DNA of 14,889 bases, taken from positions 1-14,889 of the forward strand of contig CAZFUY010000077.1 of assembly GCA_964522445.1 (NCBI GenBank), given 5' to 3'. Position numbers and translations under genes: made by a program. Below, piece by piece: positions 1 to 5,834 of the stretch (position 1 is its first letter; each line of letters starts with the position of its first letter). The notes beneath the pieces were generated by a model. It was given only the letters and a program-made list of their open reading frames with translations. It ran no database searches and had not been told where the DNA came from. Origin of the DNA: CAZFUY01 sp964522445 (GTDB lineage Bacteria; Pseudomonadota; Gammaproteobacteria; SZUA-229).

Positions 1-383
1 CATTAACTGAAGCCGGTTATGCACCAGAAATGGCATACTTTGAATGTCTGCATGAGCTGAAATTAATTGTTGATTTAATGTTTGAAGGCGGTATCGCTAA
101 CATGAATTACTCAATTTCTAATAATGCAGAATATGGCGAGTATGTAACTGGTGATAAAGTTATAAATGAAGAAAGCCGAAAAGCTATGCGTGAAGCTTTG
201 CGTAATATTCAGAATGGTGATTATGCCAAGCGTTTTATTATGGAAGGAGCAACAAACTATCCAGAAATGACAGCGCGCCGCCGCAATAATGCAGCGCATC
301 CCATTGAAGTCGTGGGTGGTCAGTTACGTGAAATGATGCCATGGATTCAGGCAAATCAGATTGTTGATAAGACTAAAAACTAA
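1..383 (+). CDS. ilvC: Ketol-acid reductoisomerase, C-terminal part (5' end outside window)
   Basis: IlvC converts acetolactate and acetohydroxybutyrate to dihydroxy acids with NADPH and Mg2+ in the cytoplasm, the second common step of valine, isoleucine and leucine synthesis. The frame is open from base 3 and gives about 126 residues of the knotted C-terminal domain. Visible family signatures are the ECLHELKLIVDL helix, whose glutamates bind metal and substrate, then GGIANMNYSISN with the substrate serine, EYGEY, RRNNAAHPIE, and the usual ending (I)VDK-KN. This is the short class I form (about 338 aa in full), not the long enterobacterial form. The gene is cut by the window edge, so its start and N-terminal Rossmann domain cannot be seen. 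An intrinsic terminator follows about 30 nt after the stop, so ilvC ends a transcript. Placing ilvC ahead of pssA and leuA fits a branched-chain amino acid neighbourhood. Confidence 0.97.
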   Translation, partial: LTEAGYAPEMAYFECLHELKLIVDLMFEGGIANMNYSISNNAEYGEYVTGDKVINEESRKAMREALRNIQNGDYAKRFIMEGATNYPEMTARRRNNAAHPIEVVGGQLREMMPWIQANQIVDKTKN

Positions 384-413
384 ACCTGTCTTCAAATAAT
401 TTGATTTAAGTAG

Positions 414-443
414 GAAGGAGGCCAGTTGCCTCCTTCTTGTTTT
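414..443 (+). terminator. Rho-independent terminator after ilvC
   Basis: A perfect 9-bp stem (GAAGGAGGC at 414-422 with GCCTCCTTC at 428-436) closes a 5-nt loop, CAGTT, and is followed by the T-rich run TTGTTTT (437-443). It lies 31 nt after the ilvC stop. Its strength implies that pssA needs its own promoter between here and 546. Confidence 0.9.
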
Positions 444-467
444 GTAGTAACAAATACACACAAAAGA

Positions 468-495
468 TTTGACGCAAAGACGCAAAGTCGCAGAG
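468..495 (+). repeat. Octamer-periodic repeat arm upstream of pssA
   Basis: After TTT come three tandem 8-nt units, GACGCAAA, GACGCAAA and GTCGCAGA (471-494). The same kind of arm occurs inverted after pssA (1375-1400) and as both arms of a compact element at 14543-14640. From memory, GACGCAAAG-type repeats are common in intergenic DNA of many bacteria; their class is unsettled. The arm includes TTGACG (469-474), and GAGAAT (493-498) lies 18 bp downstream. This is a weak promoter-like pair and could supply transcription to pssA, but the -10 match is only 4 of 6. No other convincing pssA promoter or Shine-Dalgarno sequence is seen in 444-545. Confidence 0.75.
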
Positions 496-545
496 AATAC
501 ATATATTATTCATTGCATCTTTGTATCAAAAAAAGAAAATAAACA

Positions 546-1304
546 ATGCAACTCAAGAAAAAACCCGGTTACCGCCGTCGTGGTATTTATCTACTGCCAA
601 ATCTGTTTACAACAGCGGCATTATTTGCTGGTTTTTATGCCATTGTTGCCGCTATAAATGGCCGTTTTGAACTGGCCTGCGTTGCTGTTTTTATTGCTAT
701 GTTGCTGGATGGTCTTGATGGTCGTGTTGCTCGTATGACCAATACTCAAAGTGAGTTTGGCGCTGAGTATGATAGCTTATCTGATATGGTGTCATTTGGA
801 ATGGCTCCATCATTAGTGGCTTATGTCTGGGCTTTTTCATCGATGGTTGATATGGGATGGCACTGGGGTAAATTAGGCTGGATGGCTGCCTTTATTTATA
901 CCGCCTGTGCGGCAATGCGATTAGCGCGATTTAATACGCAGATAGGTGTTTCTGATAAACGCTATTTTCAGGGGTTGCCAAGTCCATCGGCTGCCGGTGT
1001 TGTTGTTGGTTTTATCTGGGTTTGTTTTGATTATGGTATCAAGGGGGCTGATGTCGCTATTCCCCTGCTTATTATAACGGCCTTATCTGGCATCTTAATG
1101 GTCAGCAATATCCTTTATTACAGCTTTAAAGAAGTTAACCTTAAAGGCAAAGTGCCTTTTATGGCGATACTGATTATTGTACTTGCCTTTGCACTGGCAT
1201 CAATTGACCCTGCTGCGGTTCTGTTTACTGTTTTTTTGGGCTACACAATTTCCGGGCCTTTATTAAGTATTGTCAGACGAATACGAAAAATGAAAAGATC
1301 TTGA
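546..1304 (+). CDS. pssA: CDP-diacylglycerol--serine O-phosphatidyltransferase
   Basis: This integral membrane enzyme transfers a phosphatidyl group from CDP-diacylglycerol to L-serine, giving phosphatidylserine, the precursor of phosphatidylethanolamine. The CDP-alcohol phosphotransferase signature, D-G-x2-(G)-R-x-A-R...G-x3-D-x3-D, is complete at about residues 55-80: DGLDGRVARM, then FGAEYDSLSD with the final catalytic Asp. The protein is 252 aa with several hydrophobic helices (about 16-50, 80-125, 147-165, 170-190 and 200-240) and a basic C-terminus (RRIRKMKRS). It starts MQLKKKPGYRRRGIYLLPN, typical of the subclass II, integral membrane PssA of Bacillus-like type and unlike the peripheral E. 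coli PssA. In many gammaproteobacteria this gene lies between ilvC and leuA, as here. No strong ribosome binding site precedes the ATG; only the purine stretch AAAAAAAGAAAA is present. The gene is bracketed by inverted arms of a repeat. Confidence 0.96.
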   Translation: MQLKKKPGYRRRGIYLLPNLFTTAALFAGFYAIVAAINGRFELACVAVFIAMLLDGLDGRVARMTNTQSEFGAEYDSLSDMVSFGMAPSLVAYVWAFSSMVDMGWHWGKLGWMAAFIYTACAAMRLARFNTQIGVSDKRYFQGLPSPSAAGVVVGFIWVCFDYGIKGADVAIPLLIITALSGILMVSNILYYSFKEVNLKGKVPFMAILIIVLAFALASIDPAAVLFTVFLGYTISGPLLSIVRRIRKMKRS

Positions 1305-1345
1305 TGCAGAGGCAATGCCAGTAAATTAAAGAAAGTTCAGCTCAT

Positions 1346-1400
1346 TGCAGGGCGCGCCGTGCGCACCAAAATTTCTGTGCCCCTGTGTCTCCGCGTCAAA
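1346..1400 (-). repeat. Inverted octamer-repeat arm with GC-rich palindrome, downstream of pssA
   Basis: Read on the minus strand, 1400 to 1375 gives TTT followed by the 8-nt units GACGCGGA, GACACAGG and GGCACAG. This is the same design as the arm at 468-495 but inverted. Inside it (toward pssA) lies a GC-rich segment with the perfect palindrome GGCGCGCC (1351-1358), comparable to the GCGCC-CTA-GGCGC hairpin inside the element at 14543-14640. It is either half of one element interrupted by pssA or a separate decayed copy. Most of the 340 bp between pssA and leuA is accounted for by this arm, the promoter and the leader ORF. Confidence 0.6.
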
Positions 1401-1413
1401 TACTTTTTAGGTC

Positions 1414-1442
1414 TTGGCAAAATGGTAGATTCTGGTTATAGT
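1414..1442 (+). promoter_or_regulatory. Sigma70-type promoter for the leuA leader and leuA
   Basis: TTGGCA (1414-1419) and TATAGT (1437-1442) are separated by exactly 17 bp; each matches the consensus at 5 of 6 positions. Transcription should start near 1449, giving an untranslated or leader region of about 195 nt before leuA. The predicted start falls almost on the first ATG (1450) of the leader ORF, so the internal ATG at 1492 may be the real leader start. Confidence 0.65.
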
Positions 1443-1449
1443 CGATAAC

Positions 1450-1563
1450 ATGAATTTTAAAATAACAAAATTTCCTTTCTATCTGGCAAATATGGCTAGC
1501 ATTTCCCGCGGCCAGTCTTTCTCTCTCCATGCTTTATTTCTGCTACTGCCTTTTGGCAGATAA
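1450..1563 (+). CDS. Putative leucine leader peptide upstream of leuA
   Basis: An ORF of 37 codons ends at TAA 1561-1563, 81 nt before leuA. Its tail reads SLHALFLLLPFGR, with five of the last twelve codons for leucine (CTC, TTA, CTG, CTA, CTG). Such a run just before the stop of a short ORF ahead of leuA is the hallmark of leader peptides that sense leucyl-tRNA. The in-frame ATG at 1492 would give 23 residues, a more usual length, and a 40-nt untranslated region from the predicted start site. Neither ATG has a clear Shine-Dalgarno sequence, which weakens the case. A short hairpin, CTGCC-TTTT-GGCAG (1546-1559), overlaps the last codons, but no T-tract follows. The call is inference from position and composition. 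Confidence 0.5.
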   Translation: MNFKITKFPFYLANMASISRGQSFSLHALFLLLPFGR

Positions 1564-1576
1564 GATGATTCCTGGC
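1483..1576 (+). promoter_or_regulatory. Possible attenuator-like leader RNA of leuA
   Basis: GCCAG (1511-1515) can pair either with the upstream CTGGC (1483-1487) or with the downstream CTGGC (1572-1576), which are mutually exclusive. CTGCC/GGCAG (1546-1550 with 1555-1559) forms a hairpin over the leucine codons. Competing pairings around leucine codons resemble amino acid attenuators. However, there is no intrinsic terminator (stem plus T-run) between 1563 and 1644, so any control would have to act through translation or Rho. The stems are only 5 bp and could be chance. Confidence 0.25.
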
Positions 1577-1644
1577 GAGGAGAAATACGCAATCAAATAA
1601 AATACCATGAAATTTAAAATTAAAACTGATTTGCGGAGCAGGTC

Positions 1645-3195
1645 ATGAGTAATGAAGACAAATTAATTATTTTTGATACAACATTGCGTGATGGTGAACA
1701 AAGCCCCGGCGCATCTATGACAAAAGACGAAAAGGTGCGTATAGCCAAAGCACTGGAACGTATGCATGTTGATATTATTGAAGCGGGTTTTCCTATCGCC
1801 AGTCAGGGCGATTTTGAGTCAGTGCAGGCTGTTGCCGAAGCCATAAAAGATAGTACAGTTTGTGGACTGTCTCGAGCGCTGGCAAATGATATTAGCCGTG
1901 CAGGAGAAGCGCTGAAAAAAGCAAACTCTTCACGCATTCACACTTTTATTGCTACCTCGCCCATACACATGAAAATGAAATTGCGCATGGAGCCAGATGC
2001 TGTATTGCAGCAGGCAATTGATGCTGTAAAAATGGCGCGTAAATTTACTGATAATGTAGAGTTTTCACCTGAAGATGCAGGTCGTTCAGAAACTGATTTT
2101 CTGTGCCGAATTATTGAAGCAGTAATTGATGCTGGCGCAACTACCATTAATATTCCAGATACAGTGGGTTATAACCTGCCTGACCAGTTTGGGAATTTAA
2201 TTAAAACATTAATCGAACGTATTCCTAATTCTGATAAAGCTATTTTTTCGGTGCATTGCCATAATGATTTGGGTCTGGCTGTAGCGAACTCTTTATCTGC
2301 TGTGCAAAATGGAGCGCGTCAGGTTGAATGTACAATCAATGGTTTGGGTGAACGTGCGGGTAACGCCTCTCTGGAAGAGGTGGTTATGGCGGTGCGTACT
2401 CGCAGAGATTTATTTAGCTGTGATACCAATCTGGATACAACGCAAATTGTACCAGCATCAAAACTGGTTTCTGGTATCACGGGTTTTCCTGTGCAGCCAA
2501 ATAAAGCTATTGTAGGCGCTAATGCTTTTGCACATGAATCAGGTATTCATCAGGATGGCGTATTAAAAAGTCGTGAGACTTATGAAATTATGCGAGCTGA
2601 AGATGTTGGCTGGAGTGAAAATCGACTGGTATTAGGTAAGCATTCTGGGCGTAATGCATTTCGATCACGACTTGATGATTTAGGTATTGAGTTTGCTTCA
2701 GAAGAAGAACTGAATGATGCCTTTACCCGATTTAAAGATCTTGCTGATAAAAAGCATGAGATTTTTGATGAGGATTTACAGGCTTTAGCTGCGGAAACAA
2801 ACTGGTCATCAGAAAATGAACAATTTAAATTAGTCAGTTTAAAAGTATGTTCTGAAACAGGTGAAGTACCTGAGGCAACCGTTGTTGTAACAATGGACGG
2901 TGAAGAACATACTTCAACATCACAGGGTAGTGGTCCTGTTGATGCAGCATATAAAGCGATTGAACAGGTGATAAACAGTGATGCAGAGTTGCAACTGTAT
3001 TCGGTAAATAATATTACCAGTGGTACAGATTCGCAGGGTGAAGTGACTGTGCGCTTATCCAAAGGTGACCGTATTGTTAATGGGCAGGGTGCTGATACTG
3101 ATATCGTTATTGCATCTGCGAAAGCGTATATTAATGCATTAAATAAAATTGTTTCATCGACAGGACGAGAGCATCCACAACTTGGGGATGTGTAA
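1645..3195 (+). CDS. leuA: 2-isopropylmalate synthase
   Basis: LeuA condenses acetyl-CoA with 2-oxoisovalerate, the first committed step of leucine synthesis, in the cytoplasm. The 516-aa protein has the usual length and order. A TIM-barrel catalytic domain begins DTTLRDGEQSPG (residues 11-22), with HCHNDLG (204-210), whose two His bind the metal, and NGLGERAGNASLEE (232-245). AFAHESGIHQDG and LGKHSGRNAF follow at the end of the barrel and in the linker. The C-terminal regulatory domain (about 390-510), where leucine binds and inhibits, ends with SSTGREHPQLGDV. GGAG at 1635-1638 lies 6 nt before the ATG, a good ribosome binding site that fixes the start. A candidate promoter and leucine-rich leader ORF precede it, suggesting regulation by leucine supply. 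The next gene begins 5 nt after the stop, so the two are probably co-transcribed. Confidence 0.98.
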   Translation: MSNEDKLIIFDTTLRDGEQSPGASMTKDEKVRIAKALERMHVDIIEAGFPIASQGDFESVQAVAEAIKDSTVCGLSRALANDISRAGEALKKANSSRIHTFIATSPIHMKMKLRMEPDAVLQQAIDAVKMARKFTDNVEFSPEDAGRSETDFLCRIIEAVIDAGATTINIPDTVGYNLPDQFGNLIKTLIERIPNSDKAIFSVHCHNDLGLAVANSLSAVQNGARQVECTINGLGERAGNASLEEVVMAVRTRRDLFSCDTNLDTTQIVPASKLVSGITGFPVQPNKAIVGANAFAHESGIHQDGVLKSRETYEIMRAEDVGWSENRLVLGKHSGRNAFRSRLDDLGIEFASEEELNDAFTRFKDLADKKHEIFDEDLQALAAETNWSSENEQFKLVSLKVCSETGEVPEATVVVTMDGEEHTSTSQGSGPVDAAYKAIEQVINSDAELQLYSVNNITSGTDSQGEVTVRLSKGDRIVNGQGADTDIVIASAKAYINALNKIVSSTGREHPQLGDV

Positions 3196-3200
3196 TTTTT

Positions 3201-3995
3201 GTGCAAAGGGCAGATGATAATACAGAAATAAAAAGTGAGCAGGGACGCTTGCTTACTGAAGCATCCCGGCTTCAGTATTTACAGGCTATGGGTATTCAGC
3301 CCTGGTTTTCAAAATTTTCCAACACGCTTGATGCTAAAGAAGAATCGCTGACTGCGGAAGGCGAAGTCATGCTTCAGCAACAGCCGTCTTCTGCTTCTGT
3401 TACAACTAAACCTGAAATTGTTATACCTGTTTCTGATGTGTCATCAATGGACTGGCCGCAATTACAACAGGTCGTGAGTCAATGCCAGTTATGTGAATTA
3501 CACAGACTACGAACACAGGCTGTTTTTGGTATGGGAAATCCCGCTGCTGATTTATTAATTGTGGGCGAAGCCCCTGATGTGGATGAAGAATTAAAAGGCG
3601 AGCCATTTGTTGGTCGAGTTGAATCTCTGTTAGATGGCATGCTAAAGGCTATTGGCCTGGATCGTCAAAAAGTTTATATCACCAACGTTATAAAATGCAG
3701 AACACCGGATGATAGAAATCCACATACCAGTGAAACCGTGTGTTGTGATGCGTATTTACAAAGACAAATTGAACTAATTCAACCTAAAATTATTTTAGCG
3801 CTTGGGCGCATTGCTGCGCACCATTTATTACTAAGTCAGGAGTCGTTGGGAGCGTTAAGAAGACAAGCTCATAGCTACAATGGTATTCCATTGATTGTTA
3901 GTTATCACCCCGCTTATTTATTAAGGAAGCCATTAGAAAAGCGCAAATCCTGGGAAGATCTGCTAAAAGTAAAGAGTGGTCTCATTCATTCTTAA
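3201..3995 (+). CDS. Family 4 uracil-DNA glycosylase (Fe-S), with N-terminal extension
   Basis: Family 4 enzymes remove uracil from DNA to start base excision repair and hold a 4Fe-4S cluster. The 264-aa protein has a weakly conserved N-terminal extension (1-85), then CQLCELHRLR (C95, C98), GEAPD (122-126) with EPFVGR, KCRTPDDRNP (C166), C182 before the AYLQRQIE helix, and SYHPAYLLR (235-242). All four cluster cysteines and the HPAYLLR motif are present. Two changes stand out: the last Gly of the usual GEAPG is Asp126, and the usual PFVGRAG reads PFVGRVE. The start is a GTG 5 nt after the leuA stop, with GGGGATG at 3184-3190, inside the end of leuA, as a possible ribosome binding site. This enzyme is often annotated as a DNA-polymerase-like uracil-DNA glycosylase. 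Function is confident; activity of the variant motif is not proven. Confidence 0.92.
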   Translation: MQRADDNTEIKSEQGRLLTEASRLQYLQAMGIQPWFSKFSNTLDAKEESLTAEGEVMLQQQPSSASVTTKPEIVIPVSDVSSMDWPQLQQVVSQCQLCELHRLRTQAVFGMGNPAADLLIVGEAPDVDEELKGEPFVGRVESLLDGMLKAIGLDRQKVYITNVIKCRTPDDRNPHTSETVCCDAYLQRQIELIQPKIILALGRIAAHHLLLSQESLGALRRQAHSYNGIPLIVSYHPAYLLRKPLEKRKSWEDLLKVKSGLIHS

Positions 3996-4023
3996 ATAAT
4001 TGCTTTGTATAAAATTTCATAAT

Positions 4024-4182
4024 GAGAGCTTTGCACGAGATACAGATTATAAAAAACTAACCACATTTTTGTCATTCCTGCGTGCTTTTAGCAGGAATCT
4101 AGTGACTTTAAAGCTTTAAGACCACTGGGTCCCGGCTCAAAAGCATACTGGGATGACGGGATTTGTTTCGTGCAAAGGCCTC
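4024..4182. mobile_element. MITE-like element, 159 bp, with 5-bp target duplication
   Basis: The termini are inverted repeats. Left GAGAGCTTTGCACGAGA (4024-4040) and right (minus strand) GAGGCCTTTGCACGAAA (4166-4182) match at 14 of 17 positions. ATAAT directly flanks both sides (4019-4023 and 4183-4187), fitting a target duplication. It carries no ORF, so it would need a transposase in trans. Its interior (4071-4157) is itself an imperfect palindrome from GTCAT to ATGAC, with the 12-bp palindrome TTAAAGCTTTAA (4108-4119) at its centre and an 8-bp hairpin ATTCCTGC/GCAGGAAT (4074-4098). That interior resembles the GTCATTCC...GGGATGAC repeats common in proteobacterial genomes. It fills almost the whole gap between the glycosylase gene and rimI. 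Confidence 0.75.
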
Positions 4183-4196
4183 ATAATAATTAATTT

Positions 4197-4682
4197 ATGG
4201 CAATAAACCCATCTATAGAACCGGCTACTGGTTTCAGGCCTATGTTGTTTGAAGATGTTGCTCGGATTATGGAAATAGAAAAATTAATTTATGCACATCC
4301 ATGGACAGCAGGTATTTTTAAAGACTGTATTCGAGTAGGTTATAGTTGCTGGGTTTATGAAATTAATAATGTTATACAGGTTTATGGTCTGTTATCTATC
4401 GCGGCTGATGAGGCGCACATTTTAAATTTATGTGTTGTACCCGACTATCAGGGGCAGGGGCTGGGTAAAAAAATGCTTCACAAGTTACTTGATGTCGCTG
4501 AAGAAGATAATGTTGAATCTATTTTTCTTGAAGTTAGAGTATCAAATGAGGTTGCGACTAAATTATATGAACAGGAAGGATTTAATCAGTTAGCGGTTCG
4601 TCCTGATTATTATCCGTCTGATGAAGGCAGAGAAGATGCTCTGGTTTTTGCCAAAACATTAAATATCACTGATGAAGATTAA
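4197..4682 (+). CDS. rimI: Ribosomal protein S18-alanine N-acetyltransferase (GNAT)
   Basis: RimI acetylates the N-terminal alanine of ribosomal protein S18 using acetyl-CoA. The 161-aa GNAT protein has HILNLCVVPDYQGQGLGKK, the acetyl-CoA pyrophosphate loop (QGQGLG at 85-90). It also has IFLEVRVSN with catalytic Glu112, KLYEQEGF with catalytic Tyr124, and the RimI-specific RPDYYPSDEGREDALVF ending. It is slightly longer than E. coli RimI at the N-terminus (MAINPSIEPATG...). No Shine-Dalgarno sequence is seen: the start codon lies 9 nt after the target duplication of the element at 4024-4182, so the native upstream region was displaced. The best purine run, AAAGG (4174-4178), is inside the element and about 18 nt away, too far for good use. 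The next gene overlaps its last 11 nt. Confidence 0.92.
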   Translation: MAINPSIEPATGFRPMLFEDVARIMEIEKLIYAHPWTAGIFKDCIRVGYSCWVYEINNVIQVYGLLSIAADEAHILNLCVVPDYQGQGLGKKMLHKLLDVAEEDNVESIFLEVRVSNEVATKLYEQEGFNQLAVRPDYYPSDEGREDALVFAKTLNITDED

Positions 4683-5751
4683 TAAATCAGAAAAACCCCT
4701 GTTACTGGGAATTGTTTTGTCCTTCCTTGTGCTAATTATTTTATTTCCCTCGACAAAAAAAGTACCATCACCCTGGCAACTGGTTTCTTTGCCAGATATT
4801 TCAGTTCAGCCTCTGCGGCTTCGAGTCGTTCATGCTGTAAATTCACGATTTAATTCATTGACGGATGAACAGTTTTCAAGAGTACTGGAGCATACTCGTT
4901 TTATGGTTAAGCAGCATTTTAATCTTCATGTGATTTTTGAAAAGTCTGAAAACATATCAGTTGATAAAGTGTTTACCTATTTGCCAGAGCAGGTACAATC
5001 TGAGCGTAAGCAACAGATAATTAATCTAAATAAAATTTCTGATGCAAGTTTTAATAGTATGTGGCATTCCATTTATTCATCACTGACACAATATAAAAAT
5101 AATCCAGATTCAGTTATAAATTATGCAAAGCCCTATTTAATAAATAATAAAGATGTTACTGATTTAGCAACCTTAACAGACAGGCTGGTTGAAACGCTTA
5201 TTGTGCGAGGCAGGTACTGGAGTCGTTATAAAGCAGAAGATGGAAATCCTGTTGTTGATGGCTCTGCGTATAATCAATGGGTGTGGTGGGATTCTTTAGG
5301 TTATGGAAACTTACCCTATGAACTGGTTATTACTAATCAGCTAGTTGTCAGCGCTGAAGTTTATGGCATGGCTGTTCATTCATCATTACGTGGTGGTATT
5401 ACAGCGGGCACTACAAGTTATAGTAAAGATAGTCGTTATAATACTTATGTTTATGCCAGCATATTTCAGATTATGGAAAATGCGCCCATGCTTGTGAAAC
5501 TTCGGGATGGGGAGCAATATTCAGAACAACAAATTATTGAATATACAGCCGCACTCATTACCCATGAACTGGGCCATATGTTTTTTCACTATGCACATCC
5601 TTTTAATATTAATGCCTGCGTTATGAATCCTACGCCTTTATTAAAATACCGTCAGTGGTATGAGGGCTTTGATGTTGAAGCATGTAAAGCGGGTAATTAT
5701 CCTATGATGCAGCCAGGGGCGGCTCAGATTGATTTTAATCAGGGGTGGTGA
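4672..5751 (+). CDS. Membrane-anchored protein with HExxH zinc-peptidase motif, family not recognised
   Basis: The 359-aa protein begins with a short basic stretch and one hydrophobic helix (about 9-25), so most of it should lie in the periplasm, anchored to the inner membrane. Residues 290-325 contain THELGHMFFHYAHPF and ACVMNP. H298-E299-x2-H302 is the zinc-binding and catalytic helix of many metallopeptidases, with H306 or H309 as candidate third ligand and Met318 after Cys316 placed like a Met-turn. The spacing is not the metzincin HExxHxxGxxH pattern, so I do not assign a family. Other visible features are WWDSLGYGNLPYEL in the middle and a C-terminal half rich in Tyr and Trp. The start overlaps rimI by 11 nt in another frame, implying translational coupling. 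The substrate is unknown. An inactive homologue or a non-peptidase function remains possible. Confidence 0.75.
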   Translation: MKINKSEKPLLLGIVLSFLVLIILFPSTKKVPSPWQLVSLPDISVQPLRLRVVHAVNSRFNSLTDEQFSRVLEHTRFMVKQHFNLHVIFEKSENISVDKVFTYLPEQVQSERKQQIINLNKISDASFNSMWHSIYSSLTQYKNNPDSVINYAKPYLINNKDVTDLATLTDRLVETLIVRGRYWSRYKAEDGNPVVDGSAYNQWVWWDSLGYGNLPYELVITNQLVVSAEVYGMAVHSSLRGGITAGTTSYSKDSRYNTYVYASIFQIMENAPMLVKLRDGEQYSEQQIIEYTAALITHELGHMFFHYAHPFNINACVMNPTPLLKYRQWYEGFDVEACKAGNYPMMQPGAAQIDFNQGW

Positions 5752-5795
5752 AGAAAGTTGTAAGTTATAAGACATACAACTTATGAGTCATATTT

Positions 5796-5804
5796 TGTTA
5801 TAAT
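5796..5804 (+). promoter_or_regulatory. Extended -10 promoter of prfC
   Basis: TGTTATAAT is a perfect -10 hexamer (TATAAT, 5799-5804) with the TGn extension, 30 nt before the prfC ATG. The region where -35 would be (ACAACT at 5776-5781) matches poorly, as is usual for extended -10 promoters. An 8-bp inverted repeat, AAGTTGTA (5755-5762) and TACAACTT (5775-5782), overlaps the -35 region. It could be a protein-binding site or a weak end signal for the gene upstream. Confidence 0.65.
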
Positions 5805-5834
5805 CCCGCCTTTATTTTTCTAGTATAAGCACTT

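Noticed and set aside
471..494. Tandem 8-nt units as a CRISPR or iteron array
   Set aside because: There are only three units with no spacers and no cas or rep genes nearby, and the same units form inverted arms elsewhere, so a dispersed repeat fits better.
469..657. 62-codon frame overlapping the start of pssA
   Set aside because: It starts inside the repeat arm, runs out of frame into pssA and has no family features.
1607..1648. 13-codon ORF whose TGA overlaps the leuA ATG
   Set aside because: The ATGA overlap is suggestive of coupling, but the nearest Shine-Dalgarno-like GAGGAG (1577-1582) is 24 nt from its start and the codons are simply AT-rich.
2580..3206. 208-codon open frame on the minus strand inside leuA
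   Set aside because: It lies wholly opposite well-conserved LeuA sequence, has a low-complexity Ser/Thr-rich translation and no ribosome binding site; it is a shadow of the leuA codon use.
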